DNA from: Sphaeramia orbicularis
Taxonomy: Eukaryota > Chordata > Actinopteri > Kurtiformes > Apogonidae
Direction of reading: 5' to 3'
Length of the DNA stretch: 64,000 nucleotides
NCBI RefSeq assembly: GCF_902148855.1
Contig: NC_043966.1
Location: 24,417,588-24,481,587, forward strand
In this document: piece by piece, positions 12,101 to 22,316 of the stretch
Position numbering within the stretch: the first letter of the stretch is position 1
Layout: each line of letters begins with the position of its first letter
Notes under the pieces: model-generated
What the model was told of the DNA's origin: nothing
What the model saw: the letters and a program-made list of their open reading frames with translations, nothing else
Database searches by the model: none
Program-made: the position numbers and the translations under genes

Positions 12101-12992
12101 TATATCAATATAGAAGCTTCTCTATAAATATAATGACATTTACCAGTGACAGTAATTGAAGTTTTTCATTGTGTTATAAATGTTGTCAAAAATCTGATGG
12201 TTGAGCATCATGAAGGACTGTAAAGACTGTAAGTCAGTCAGCTACTTTTTAGAAGAGGGTCCATTTGTTTGTCAAACACAAACAGGTGAGTATGAAATGA
12301 CTAAGAAAAGATAAATTCTTAAAAATAATAAATGTGGGCCCAAAGTTGCTGCGCAATCATGCAAACGTAGTTTTAACTAGGATGAACTGACAATATTTTT
12401 AATAATTATGTCCTAAATTCCTACTAAAAATATTGTCATTTACAGCATTCATTTACAGGAAATGACACCTGGTCAGAATAGCCATATGTGTGCTGTTTAC
12501 ATGCCTCAAAAAATGTAAAGAAAAAAGTTAAAATCCAGTGGCATTTCATAAGACTGTACAATAACTTGGTGAATGGGAGATATACTGACAATAATCGATA
12601 TTTGCTAAATAATCTTGACCTCAGTTACAAGTTTTGTATTTCACATTGCTGTTGGCTCCTTCTGGACCAAAAGCACAAACAACTCAGCTTTGTTTGACAG
12701 CATATAATCATCCATCATCCTCTTGGTCACATCACAGAGGTTTTCAATGGCTTTCAAAAGTGATAATTTTCAGTGATCTCATAACGTTTTTCCAGAAATA
12801 TATGCCACTTGTTTGAAGCATATAATGACATATTACAGCAGGACATCCACCTATGATTTTCCTGCCTTGGACTCCAGTTTAGAATCTTGATATGTGCTCA
12901 TACCTTTCAGATAACTCCACCTGTATTTGAGACTCCATCAGGCCCCTCCAGTCTGCACAGTGCAGCAGCACCGACAACTCGGGGTCCATCAT
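6140..12992 (-). CDS. nudt22: Nudix hydrolase 22 (UDP-glucose/UDP-galactose pyrophosphatase), 6 exons, 390 aa
   Basis: NUDT22 hydrolyses UDP-glucose and UDP-galactose to UMP and sugar 1-phosphate. Coding exons in transcript order are 12992-12904, 11889-11235, 9975-9850, 9461-9364, 6492-6399 and 6250-6140; all join in frame. The N-terminus [12 protein letters not shown] matches human MDPEVTLLLQC. Other shared blocks are [55 protein letters not shown], the [17 protein letters not shown] exon and the end block [16 protein letters not shown]. The Nudix box is of the non-canonical NUDT22 type: the leading GG (GGHPEPK) is separated from the [14 protein letters not shown] helix by an insertion, as in human. 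Unusual here is about 90 residues (about 74-164) where human has roughly a dozen. Intron 4 (6493-9363) carries a Tc1 transposon, so the last two exons lie 2.9 kb from the rest. A start one codon later (12989) is equally possible. Confidence 0.93.
6832..8387 (-). mobile_element. Tc1-family DNA transposon with long inverted arms, in nudt22 intron 4; transposase broken
   Basis: Inverted arms of about 270 bp (about 6832-7105 and 8115-8387) start with tacagtacaggccaaaag and end in its complement; the outer TA bases fit a TA target site. By eye the arms differ at only a handful of sites. The minus strand between them carries a Tc1 transposase: start at 7972 ([20 protein letters not shown]), paired helix-turn-helix region, [11 protein letters not shown] linker, and a C-terminal catalytic part ([32 protein letters not shown]) ending at 7105. 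In-frame stop codons interrupt it: TAG after NEGQSV in the HTH region, TGA after DAEDKFI, and more further on. Part of the middle, between the WAKKPPCLC segment and the [14 protein letters not shown] segment, is also missing. It cannot encode an active enzyme. Transposase and nudt22 share the same direction. Confidence 0.92.
8388..9363 (-). other. Rest of nudt22 intron 4
   Basis: This AT-rich sequence lies between the Tc1 element and exon 4. I searched it for the missing nudt22 exons before finding them at 6140-6492, and saw nothing coding and no recognised repeat. Confidence 0.5.
9976..11234 (-). other. Intron 2 of nudt22
   Basis: This AT-rich intron lies between the large exon 2 and the exon carrying the Nudix helix. 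No repeat or coding signal was recognised in it. Confidence 0.5.
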
Positions 12993-13653
12993 CTCCCACT
13001 GTGATCTATCACTGGAGTATTCCCAGAGGTCCTCAGCCACCCAGATGCATGACGGTCCCTTCAGAGAAGTAACACAACCATGTGTTTTAAATACGGCTGG
13101 AGAAGGCTATATTTAACAAATGTAAGATAAATCTAAAAAACAAACAAGATAAACAAGAACGTCTGTAGTGGTTGGGAAATTTCCGCTTTTTGTTCTCTCC
13201 TGCACCACATTTTACACAAACAACACACACAGTTACAGCTGGACAAGCACATGATGATAAAAAGTATCAAATTTGCTATGAGAAAAAAAAAACTACAGTG
13301 GTCTGATTCAGCCTTAACACGATTCTGCACTGTTTATGACCGCACGCATTAGGTTATTGTATTGTAATGTTACTTATTATAGATATTGAGACTTAAACTT
13401 AAGACTGGCTGCTGTTGGCGGTGGTCAACTGTTTAACATCAGTCTTTGTCGAACACAAATGGGTGATATATTAAATCAAGCTAAATTGAAGAATAGGTAA
13501 AATAAAGATCTGTATAACCTCTGTGTACGACTAAAATATAATGAAATAACAATGAAAAGTAGAGTAAATGTTGAGTCTTACCTGTACATGGAAGTGCAGT
13601 AAAACACAAGTGTAGTTACTTCCTCTTTTTTGACAGAAGGAAATGTTTGACAC

Positions 13654-13672
13654 TACCGCCCCCCAGTGGGCA
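13654..13672 (-). promoter_or_regulatory. Candidate CTCF binding site near the nudt22/dnajc4 promoter
   Basis: The minus strand reads tgcccactggggggcggta, which agrees with the vertebrate CTCF core (tggccaccagggggcgcta) at 16 of 19 positions by eye. It lies just upstream of the nudt22 5' untranslated exon, where a donor (cag/gtaaga on the minus strand) is seen near 13580. CTCF sites are common at such promoters. This is a motif match only. Confidence 0.4.
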
Positions 13673-13840
13673 CGAGTGAAGCATCATTTACATTCACCAA
13701 AAGTATGGAATGCAGCTGTGCGTCTTTGCTATTAATCTGTTGTTCAAAACATAAGTTAATTTGTAAGTAATTAAGGAGGTGATTTTAAAAAAGTACGCAG
13801 TATCGATAGGGTTAAAATCCTGAGCCGACAAACACGTGTA

Positions 13841-13906
13841 CAGGCGTGTTCATGAGGCGTGTTTTTGTCATGGAGGCGTGTTTTTGTCATGGAGGCGTGT
13901 TTGTGG
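13841..13906 (+). repeat. Short minisatellite with GGCGTG core
   Basis: Three near-identical units of 18-19 bases (catggaggcgtgtttttgt) run head to tail at 13851-13868, 13869-13887 and 13888-13906, with a partial unit (caggcgtgtt) just before at 13841. Each unit carries a GGCGTG core that resembles KLF/SP-type GT boxes. The array sits in the middle of the divergent promoter. Confidence 0.75.
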
Positions 13907-15659
13907 GGAATACTTCCGGTTAGAAGAAAAATAAAATACTTTTAATCACAATATGTGATACCAAACTGTATTCTGAAAATAAGGCTAAACTGGGAAATAT
14001 TTTTGACAGTTTTCCGTTGAACATTAGATATATAGGTAAAAGTCAGTTTGTACAAACTCTCTTTAAATTTGAGTTTAATTTCACTTAAACATCCCTGTTA
14101 TTATTTATTTTAACCCTCGTCGATACTGTGCATTTTGTATTCCATTATATTTTTGTCATGTTTTTGTAAACCATACTTTTGTAAGTTTTAGTTCCCTCAA
14201 TAAAAGTAAATGAAATAAACGTCCTATGCTTTTATTTTGAAAACCGGGGTGTTCCGGTTGTACTGCCGTCAGCCTGTCACCGCTGAATTTATGCAACATT
14301 CTTACTGTTTAGCAGCTGTGTTATGAAACTGAACTCAGTTGGTATGTCAGTCCTTTTTCTCTCATTTTGACGCTAATTACAGTTTTGTCATTTGTTTTTA
14401 TTTTATGCTTCATCAGTAACTTATTTAGATTCGCTAATCATTAGCTAACAGCAGCTTGTATTGACAGTAAGGCTAACTTTAGCATTTACATTAGCTTACA
14501 GTATGCAGGACAAAGTGTTCTCCAGTGGACACATGTTTGCTCTAAAATTAACAGACATGTGCATTAAGTTATAATTGCACGTTAATACCAAGCAATTACT
14601 AAATTTCTCACAAAACCGTTTTAATTTGAAGTGCATGAAAGGGACATTTTGTAAAGATAGTTGTATGGTCGCGAAGTAAATGTGAAGTGTATAATGTTTT
14701 GTGATTGGTTTCTGCAGATTCTCAAGATGTCCTTAAAATCCACCTCTAAATGCTACACTGTCTGTTTCACTTTTTTTTTTTTTTTTTTTTTTTTTACATT
14801 TTAATTCAGTTCATTCATCCTCATCATCTCGCACATATTTCCATTTTTAACAGGACAGACAACGATGAACAAGCTGTTCAGTACTTTGAGTTTCTGTTCA
14901 CTTTTTCAGTACTACCCGATAAGGGTCAGTGGTTAAAAGGACAAGTTTGCTAGAATATTAAGTTTTTTATTTGTCTGTTGGGACTGATGTTGTTTGCCTG
15001 GGACTGAATATTCATTGTGTCTCTGTGTTATGGTCGTTAGTCCAGGTCACGTGTCATCAGATGAGGGGCCAGCTGCTGACTCCATCACTTTCAGTGGGAG
15101 CATACTGAAAGGTAAAAATAGGGATGTCAACAAACTTATTCAGTGATATGCTGTTTTTAACTGTAATGTCATTTCTAATATTTTTTCTGACAGGTTTAAT
15201 AGCTTACAAGTGTATATATTTTACATGTTCATCATTCATTATTTTTGAGCTGTTTGGCATAATTTTAATGACAAGTGCTGTTTCCTACAGTATATTCATT
15301 TTGAGATTGAAATAGAAAATAAGGTCATGAAAGTCGTTTGATTGTCTCTATATCGATTGCCATAATCTCTGTGACAATGTCCTAACATGGAAACGTAACA
15401 GCACTTTTCTTACCTTCACATAATTTGGAGCCACATAATATCTGAACATGTCAATCCATCTGATATACATATATTTTTATATTTAGCTTCTCAAAGTGAA
15501 AAATGAACATCCTTTTAAAATGTTGTAAGGATCAGTTCTGTCAGTTCATACTGTATGTCAATCTTTGTCTCCTCTAATGTCTCCATTTATACCAGTGCTG
15601 GTGTTAACATTTGTCTTCACTTTGCAGGTTCTTTTGTGAAGCCTCAAAAATTTCCCATC

Positions 15660-18268
15660 ATGCAGTTAGATGCCCAGCTGCGTCTGTGCCAGAGATGCAT
15701 TTGGTGCTGCAAGGGTGGGCTGCGTTTTTTCTCCCAGAGCACAACACACAGGTGGACTTTGTGTATTTGTATGTAATTCTGATCAGAATGAATAAATATA
15801 AAAAATATAACTAATTGTTTTGATTTCCTTGTGTTCTCATCACAGAAAACCTGCAAACTACTATCAACTACTGGGAGTCAAGTCCGATGCCTCTTTGGAA
15901 GAAATTAAAAATGCTTTTTTTGACAAATCTAAAAAGGTACAACAGTCCTCATTGGTTTCATCTATTAGGTTGGCTGGTTATAGAAGGGTATAACATGAGG
16001 CAGAGACACTCCCATTAAGTTTTTGGATCGTTCTTTGAAAAGGGGCAGATCCTGGTGTTTTTGCTGATGTTTTCCAATACAGTGAGGTAGATCATGCATT
16101 AGAGTGAATTACAGATAGAAGTAGGTACTCCTCTGTCTATGATGTTTAGATGTCTGACCACCTGGGGGCAGTCTTATACAATGTGGTTTTTACTGGTTAA
16201 TTATTGCCACTTTAATTTTTTTGATTGTTTGGGTTTACTGTGTGGTTCCCAGTGTGAATAAGAATTGACTTGTGTGTTTACATTGTGCTTTTGGTATGAT
16301 ATAAGGGTGACACATGGTCATGGGTATGAAACACATGCACATACTGTTTGGAATCTATGCACCTTTAGATTATCTCACTTATAAGATTTAATTGCATATG
16401 GTTATATATGTATATGGTTGTATATGGATCCATTATTGTATCTCACTTACTTTTATGTTTATTTGCAGCTGCATCCGGACAGTGACCCATCTAACCCAGC
16501 ATTACACAGCCAGTTTGTGGAGCTGAACGAGGCCTACAGAGTGCTGAGCAAAGAACTGAGCAGGAAGGAGTATGACTTCAAAATTAGACATCCATACAGC
16601 GGCAGCAAAGCCTTCAGATCTACATCCACTCACACGGCATACAGAGCCAGGTGAACATGAACAGCATCAAACCCTGTACTTGATGAGTCTTGTGTCACCT
16701 AACTTCGTTCACAAAATATTTCCCCATGCTGCTTAAGAAAAAAAATTGATGGCTCATGTTCTGCAGCAGGAAATGTGATGACAACAAATTTAACTGTGAG
16801 AGGTTGGACCAGTATCATTCTGTAAAATGTCACCAATAATTATTTTGTTTGTATCTAAGCCATGAATCCAAAGATATTCTGTTTATTATCCCATGTGACA
16901 AAGAAAAGCAGCATTGTACAAATTTAGAAAACAAACATACATGACAATCATAATAAGTAATCATAACAGAGGCTACTTCCTGTTTATTTCATCAACTCAT
17001 TTATTCATTAATGTTTGGAAAAGTATATAAAAAAGCCCCGCTGCATAAAACCAAATGCCATGTTTTATGATGCTATTGATTACTTACAAAAGTTATTTCT
17101 TTAACCTGGATTCTATCTGTCACCATCACCATCCTCCACAGCACGGAGGCCAATGACAACATGCGGTATTGGGAGCAGTTTGGTCGTACTAGTGCACAGC
17201 AGATGACTGGAGAAGAGTGGCAGAAGAGGAGGAAGAGAAACTTCCGCCTGATGGGCTACTGTGTACTCACTATGGTGCTGAGTCTTGGAGCACACTTTCT
17301 CTTCTTCAGGTAAAAATCCTGCATAATCCTTATTGAGTAATGAAGAAGAATAAAATGTAGACAAAATGCTATGAAACTGCACAATGGTGTGATAGGTTAA
17401 CATATTTGACACCAGGTGCTTCTGCACATTCACAGTGTATGAAACTGTTGCAAGTATATCCTTGTGATGTGTTTTGGCACAACTTCATGGCTTGCAGCCA
17501 TGTATTTGTTTTCTCACACTGACTTGGTGCCACTTCTGTTAGTGCAGATTCTCTCCTTTTGTGATTTGAAGAGCTGTTACAACAGCTGCACAAACTTATA
17601 AATACAACTGAACACACAGTTTGCCTGCTGAGCTCTGAGATTTTAGGTTATTCTGTCAAGGGTATCTTTATGCAAGTGTTTCCCTCACTCTTTCAGGAAA
17701 CTAGAAGAAGTCCACAATAAATACATGGATGAGAAGGACAGAGTAATCACAGAAATTTACAATGAATGCAAGGAGAGAGCCAGGTGAGTGCAGTAACATC
17801 TTTAGTTCCTCCCTGCTCAAGAACAACTGTTTGTCTTTGACTAGTTTGACACTTCGTGGGATTTTGTTGAGCAGGATTTGCAACTTTTGCAACTGTCATT
17901 TGGAAACCTTAAGTGATTGGTGCTCACAGATTGAAACTGGACTTTAAGGAAGATGGGATACATCTAGTTCCCCACAGATAAACTTTAGAGAGGAGCATTT
18001 CCATATTTTTTTCCTATACCCTAACATTTTCAGCGAAGGTAGAAAAGATGTCAGTTTAACAATATTATTTTATAATCTAGAACTTTGGCTTTAAAGCAGT
18101 CTGTGCCTTTTCTTGTCTTGCCTTTCCTGACTATGTCTTTGTTCAGGCTGTTTAAATCTGAAGTATCTTTTGTTTTTTCACAGGGTCAACAGTTTTGAGA
18201 AACAAACAGAAATCCTGCGTCAGAAACATGCAGAGTTTCAGGAGAAATACAAACGCCGCAGCGATTGA
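15660..18268 (+). CDS. dnajc4: DnaJ heat shock protein family (Hsp40) member C4, 6 exons, 234 aa
   Basis: DNAJC4 is a membrane-anchored J-domain co-chaperone that would stimulate an Hsp70 ATPase. Coding exons are 15660-15751, 15846-15936, 16469-16650, 17142-17309, 17697-17783 and 18184-18268, all in frame. The J-domain begins at NYYQLLGV (about residue 35), has the essential HPD tripeptide at 63-65 (LHPDSDPSNP), and ends with FVELNEAYRVLSKELSRKEYD. A single membrane segment lies at about 158-177 (LMGYCVLTMVLSLGAHFLFF), followed by a charged coiled tail including the family block YMDEKDRVITEIYNE. The start gives 36 residues before YYQLLG, close to the human length. An alternative start exists: an ATG at 14323 in the upstream exon (14323-14341) would splice in frame to an exon starting at 15628 and add 17 residues. 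A possible alternative 5' exon at about 15042-15112 would break that frame. A polyadenylation signal is at 18836. Confidence 0.93.
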
Positions 18269-18835
18269 GAGGACAAGTAAGAAATGTGTCCAGCTGTGCT
18301 TAAACTCCCAGCAAGTGGAGTGGCAGTTTGAGTGGGTCATTAGTTTTAGAGTGTTTTTCTCTCTTATTTAAAGACATTAATGCAACAGTGTCAGTCCTCA
18401 GATGTGATACTGGGGATTTATGGACATGCAAAGCAGAAATGTGACATGGAAGGGTTTCTTTCAGTCACGCAGCCATTAAACAGACTGAACTGCTGTGAAT
18501 TAAATATTAATACCTGGTAGAATATAATGAGGAAGGAGACAAAAAGACTCAAAGACCAGAGAAACAATAATGGACACTTGGACACAAAGTGAATCAAATG
18601 AACAGTAACCATGCTCTTCATTCATTTTATATTAATGAAATCGTTAGTCACTTGCTGTGTTTGGAAATGGCCCACTGCATACTGATGCTGACCAAAAATG
18701 TGAAAATTTGGAGTATGCCAAAGATAAGCAGATGTATACTGCTCTAGACAAGTTTCTAAGTATCCCACACTTAATGCTTAAATGCATCAAAAACAAATAT
18801 ACAGCTCAAAAAATAATAGACTTAGAATGTAAGTA

Positions 18836-18841
18836 AATAAA
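18836..18841 (+). terminator. Polyadenylation signal after dnajc4
   Basis: AATAAA lies 568 bases after the dnajc4 stop codon. It is the first canonical signal I noticed on this strand after the stop. Confidence 0.45.
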
Positions 18842-21280
18842 ACTGTTGTAGTGTTTTTTGGAAACACTCAAACTAAGAGCTGAGAAGCAGCTATTGCTAC
18901 ATAGAGACAAACACCAGCAATTAATATGACCCATCTTATTTGCATCAAACAATTCACTGAGGTTTCTATGTAAAAATTTAACAAGCCTCTATAACCATCT
19001 TTTAGCACCTGGCAGGAAATCATACCAATGGTGATAACCCTGATAGACATGTGACTGTTGTACATAGCAGTAATATTCACATACAGTTAACTGCACTGTA
19101 TGCTTCTGTAGAAAACAGTGGTTAGTATCCAGTATGTGATTCCAAACACAGCCTGTGTCATTTTTACAGTAAATATGCTAAATGTATGGGAAGACCTCAT
19201 GTTACAGATCTGTTTTCTGTTCTGTTATGTGAAGAAAATCAGACACTGACACCAACTCCATGGAACTCAGCCATCATTAGTTTTATCATTTACAGGTGGG
19301 CTTTTCCTGCTTTGTTAAAAAGACGGTTGCACCTGCACAGCTGTATGTCATTGTGCATTTTATGAGCCTCATCATGTTCAGGTGACGACTGAAGATGCTG
19401 CTAACACAAGCACATGCTAAGTCACATGTTTTTTTCATTTAAGGTGTCAGAACTGTGTCTGTTCACGATTTCTCATTGCTGTAATGTTTTCCCTCTGTTC
19501 ACTCTTCATGATACTGTTAAAACTTCTCAATTTGTTCGAAATAGAATCTTTAAATGATGAATATTATGACTTGAAAAGGGTAACACTGAGTATTGTATTT
19601 GTAGCAAAGCTATCGCAACAAAAATGTTGCAACTGGTACAAAGTGAAGCCAATATTTTACCATTTTTGCCTTTCAGTTTTAACTATTAGACAGCTTTATG
19701 GTGTTTCGGATTTTGACTGCCTTATCTGTTTCTGGAATGTGGTTGGCAAGTGATTAAAGGTCCAATTTTTTCCTCTTCAGTTATTACTTTAATATTTTGT
19801 CTCGTCACTTTTGTTTTATGATATAGAACAGATTGAAGAGAAAGCTGTGAAGTCCTTCATAGTTTTCATATTTGCCTAGAAACAAATTTTCATGGAATGT
19901 TTTAGTGAAGTCTTTTGTGATCAGGAGAATGAGCACCATGTTAAAGCTGCAGCTGCCTTTTAATGATCCACTTTTGAGCAAAGTCACTTTTGTTGTAATT
20001 AACCCTCTTTCAAAATTGTTTCCATTGCCAGAATTTATGGCTGTGAATTAACCTCAGGATGTTAAGATCTGCAGATGTAATGAACTTCTGTGATGCATAA
20101 TTGCCGTCATGTGAAAGCTGTTTCACATTCAGGTCCTTGTTTGTTGTTCACATCATAGAAAATAGGATTCATGTTTTTTTGTTTTGTTTTTAAAACAATG
20201 CTTACATAACTGTGCAGTGAACCTGCACGATAAAACAGAGCTGCATGTGAATGTGTCGGGGGGGTGTTCCATCTTGTCACCAGGGCCCCTCGTGCTCAGA
20301 CATCAGCAGTAGATAGCACATCCCCGCATTGCGCACAGACACCCTCACCCTCATGTGGAGGGTTGAGTGGCCTGTCATAACCCAAACACCACATAATGAC
20401 TGGGATTCTGGTGTGAGTGCGTCTCCACACGCTGATAGAAGACAAGGTTCATGGGAGGGGAACTACTACAGGAAAACCAGCTATGATGACCATTTTAAGT
20501 GACTTTCTATCTGTAGTTAAATGAGCTGGAAAGAAAACACCTCAGGTCATGCACTGTCATAATGTGCTCTGTGTCAGACATGAAAACAATAGTGATTATG
20601 GAGCTGTATCAAAGGTAAATCATTGACCTGATAAATAATAAATAACATGACATGTTACAAAACAGGGCTCCTGAGATGTGAGTCTGACCCAAACATTAAA
20701 CTCAGGACACATACTTCAGATAATTGTTCCAATCAGTAAAATTCAATTTATGTGATCACACAGAACAAGGTAATGTTCATGATTCCAACCTAGTTTTATA
20801 AAAATAAATTAAACTTGAGTTCAAATTCCTCATCGTCACATAAAAATCTTCTATGATTTATTCAGGCAACTGTGTTCTTGTATTTTCTGTTAAATTTATT
20901 CCCCCATTTTATCAAATTCTGATGGAAATACAAAATGCTTCCATCCTCTACAAACCTTTAAAGTAATAAAAAAAAATATTAAGCAGGTTCCCATCATCTA
21001 TTTTCTCTTGTAAACCTGCGTGTAATGTTTTGCAGGGTTTTGCAATGCACCATTAGAGATGTTCTAATAATTTAATTTGCAGGTGCAAGGGAAAAACAGA
21101 AAAGCAACCGACTTAAGGTATTAAAACACAAATGAAATCCATATTTAATTTTTGGCCCACAGTGCTGGAGAACAGTGCAAATGTGCGCACTGTTCATTAC
21201 GCGCTGATGAACATAGGCTCAAAAAAAAAAAAAACCCCAAAAAAAACGCGATGCCAAATATTCTACGTGACCTCAGTGTC
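18842..21280. other. Intergenic region between dnajc4 and vegfb
   Basis: There is no gene here. Most is AT-rich and unremarkable. A GC-richer stretch at about 20240-20460 stands out from its surroundings (cccctcgtgctcagacatcagc, then several CpG-bearing words) and could be an upstream regulatory element of vegfb. No recognised transposon was seen. Confidence 0.4.
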
Positions 21281-21282
21281 CT

Positions 21283-22316
21283 CAGTGGTGGCGTCAACCC
21301 GCTTCCCTCTACCGCGGGGCCTCGGAGGCCCCCGGCCCCCGCTTTAGGACCAATAGAAACAATGCACCTGTATCCAGTGCGCCTGTCCCGTTTGGAAAAA
21401 GTTGGCAGCGCAATGGTTACGCTGCGTGCGTCTCAAGGGCAAAGGAAATGAGGAAACTGATCACAACAACAATTGAAGACTGAACCCTCTAGACCTCTAC
21501 TGTCTGATTTCCGGACTACCCTCCTGCACCGGAGCCGCTCTGCCATGTCGGCGAGGATTATTCTAGTATTATTTCTGAGGGGATGAAAAAACGAGAAGAT
21601 GCGCCTTGAGGGGAAACGTCACATTTTCAGAGGGAGCGACAGTGTGGAGAGACTGTGACCGAGCCGGGGAGCGGAATATGCGGCACTGTCACCCTTTACG
21701 GCCGAAAAAAGCGTCCGATCCACGCCGGAGACACGTCCTATAGTTAGATGATGCGATTTCCACAAGCCACAGAGAGGATTTTATGATCGCACCACGTTTC
21801 AGCGGGAATCTGGATGGTCAGTCACGCCACGCCGGACTCCCCCTCCCAGACCCCGACCAATAAACTGACGGTACCTAAAAGAAATGTAGGAGAGGCATCA
21901 CTTAAAGTTTAGATAAGAGGGATGAAAATATCAAGATTTGAGGATTATTATGTAAAGATTAGATGTCAAACAGCTCTGTGACTGATGGATGGGACATTTT
22001 CTTAGAAGATCCAACATTTGGTCATTTTACGCAACACTATCAGTAAATAATCGATTATAACAAAGTATCATTAGAGTTTAGATCAGGGACTGACCTCTGG
22101 TGTGTTCTCCCTTAAATGCAACAACATAAAGTTCTTGGTCTGAAACTAAAGATGCCACCCTGGGTGTCGTTTCAAGGAAGGGAGACAGGAGAGTGAAAGC
22201 AGGATATCTGCGTCTTTGGTCGGGCACAGACGCGACAGAAAAGCCACCCTTCTCTTTTTGTGTGTTTTTTGGATTGGTCCAAAAATATTTTTGCGTGCCC
22301 CTTGGACTCCTGCACA
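21283..22316 (+). promoter_or_regulatory. Probable promoter and long 5' UTR of vegfb
   Basis: CpG frequency and GC content rise sharply from about 21283 to 21860, compared with the AT-rich sequence on both sides, marking a CpG-island-like promoter. The ATG of vegfb is at 22317, so the 5' UTR may be several hundred bases long, as in other VEGF genes. Several short ATG-initiated frames lie in it. The transcription start is inferred. Confidence 0.5.

Larger units (their letters stand above)
13580..14341. promoter_or_regulatory. Bidirectional promoter region between nudt22 (-) and dnajc4 (+)
   Basis: nudt22 and dnajc4 are transcribed away from this interval. It contains two ETS-type cores (acttccggtt at about 13913 and gttccggttg at about 14252), a short GGCGTG-rich minisatellite, and the probable first exon of dnajc4 ending at a donor (g/gtatgt) at 14341. 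NUDT22 and DNAJC4 are also divergent neighbours in mammals. The transcription starts are inferred. Confidence 0.5.
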
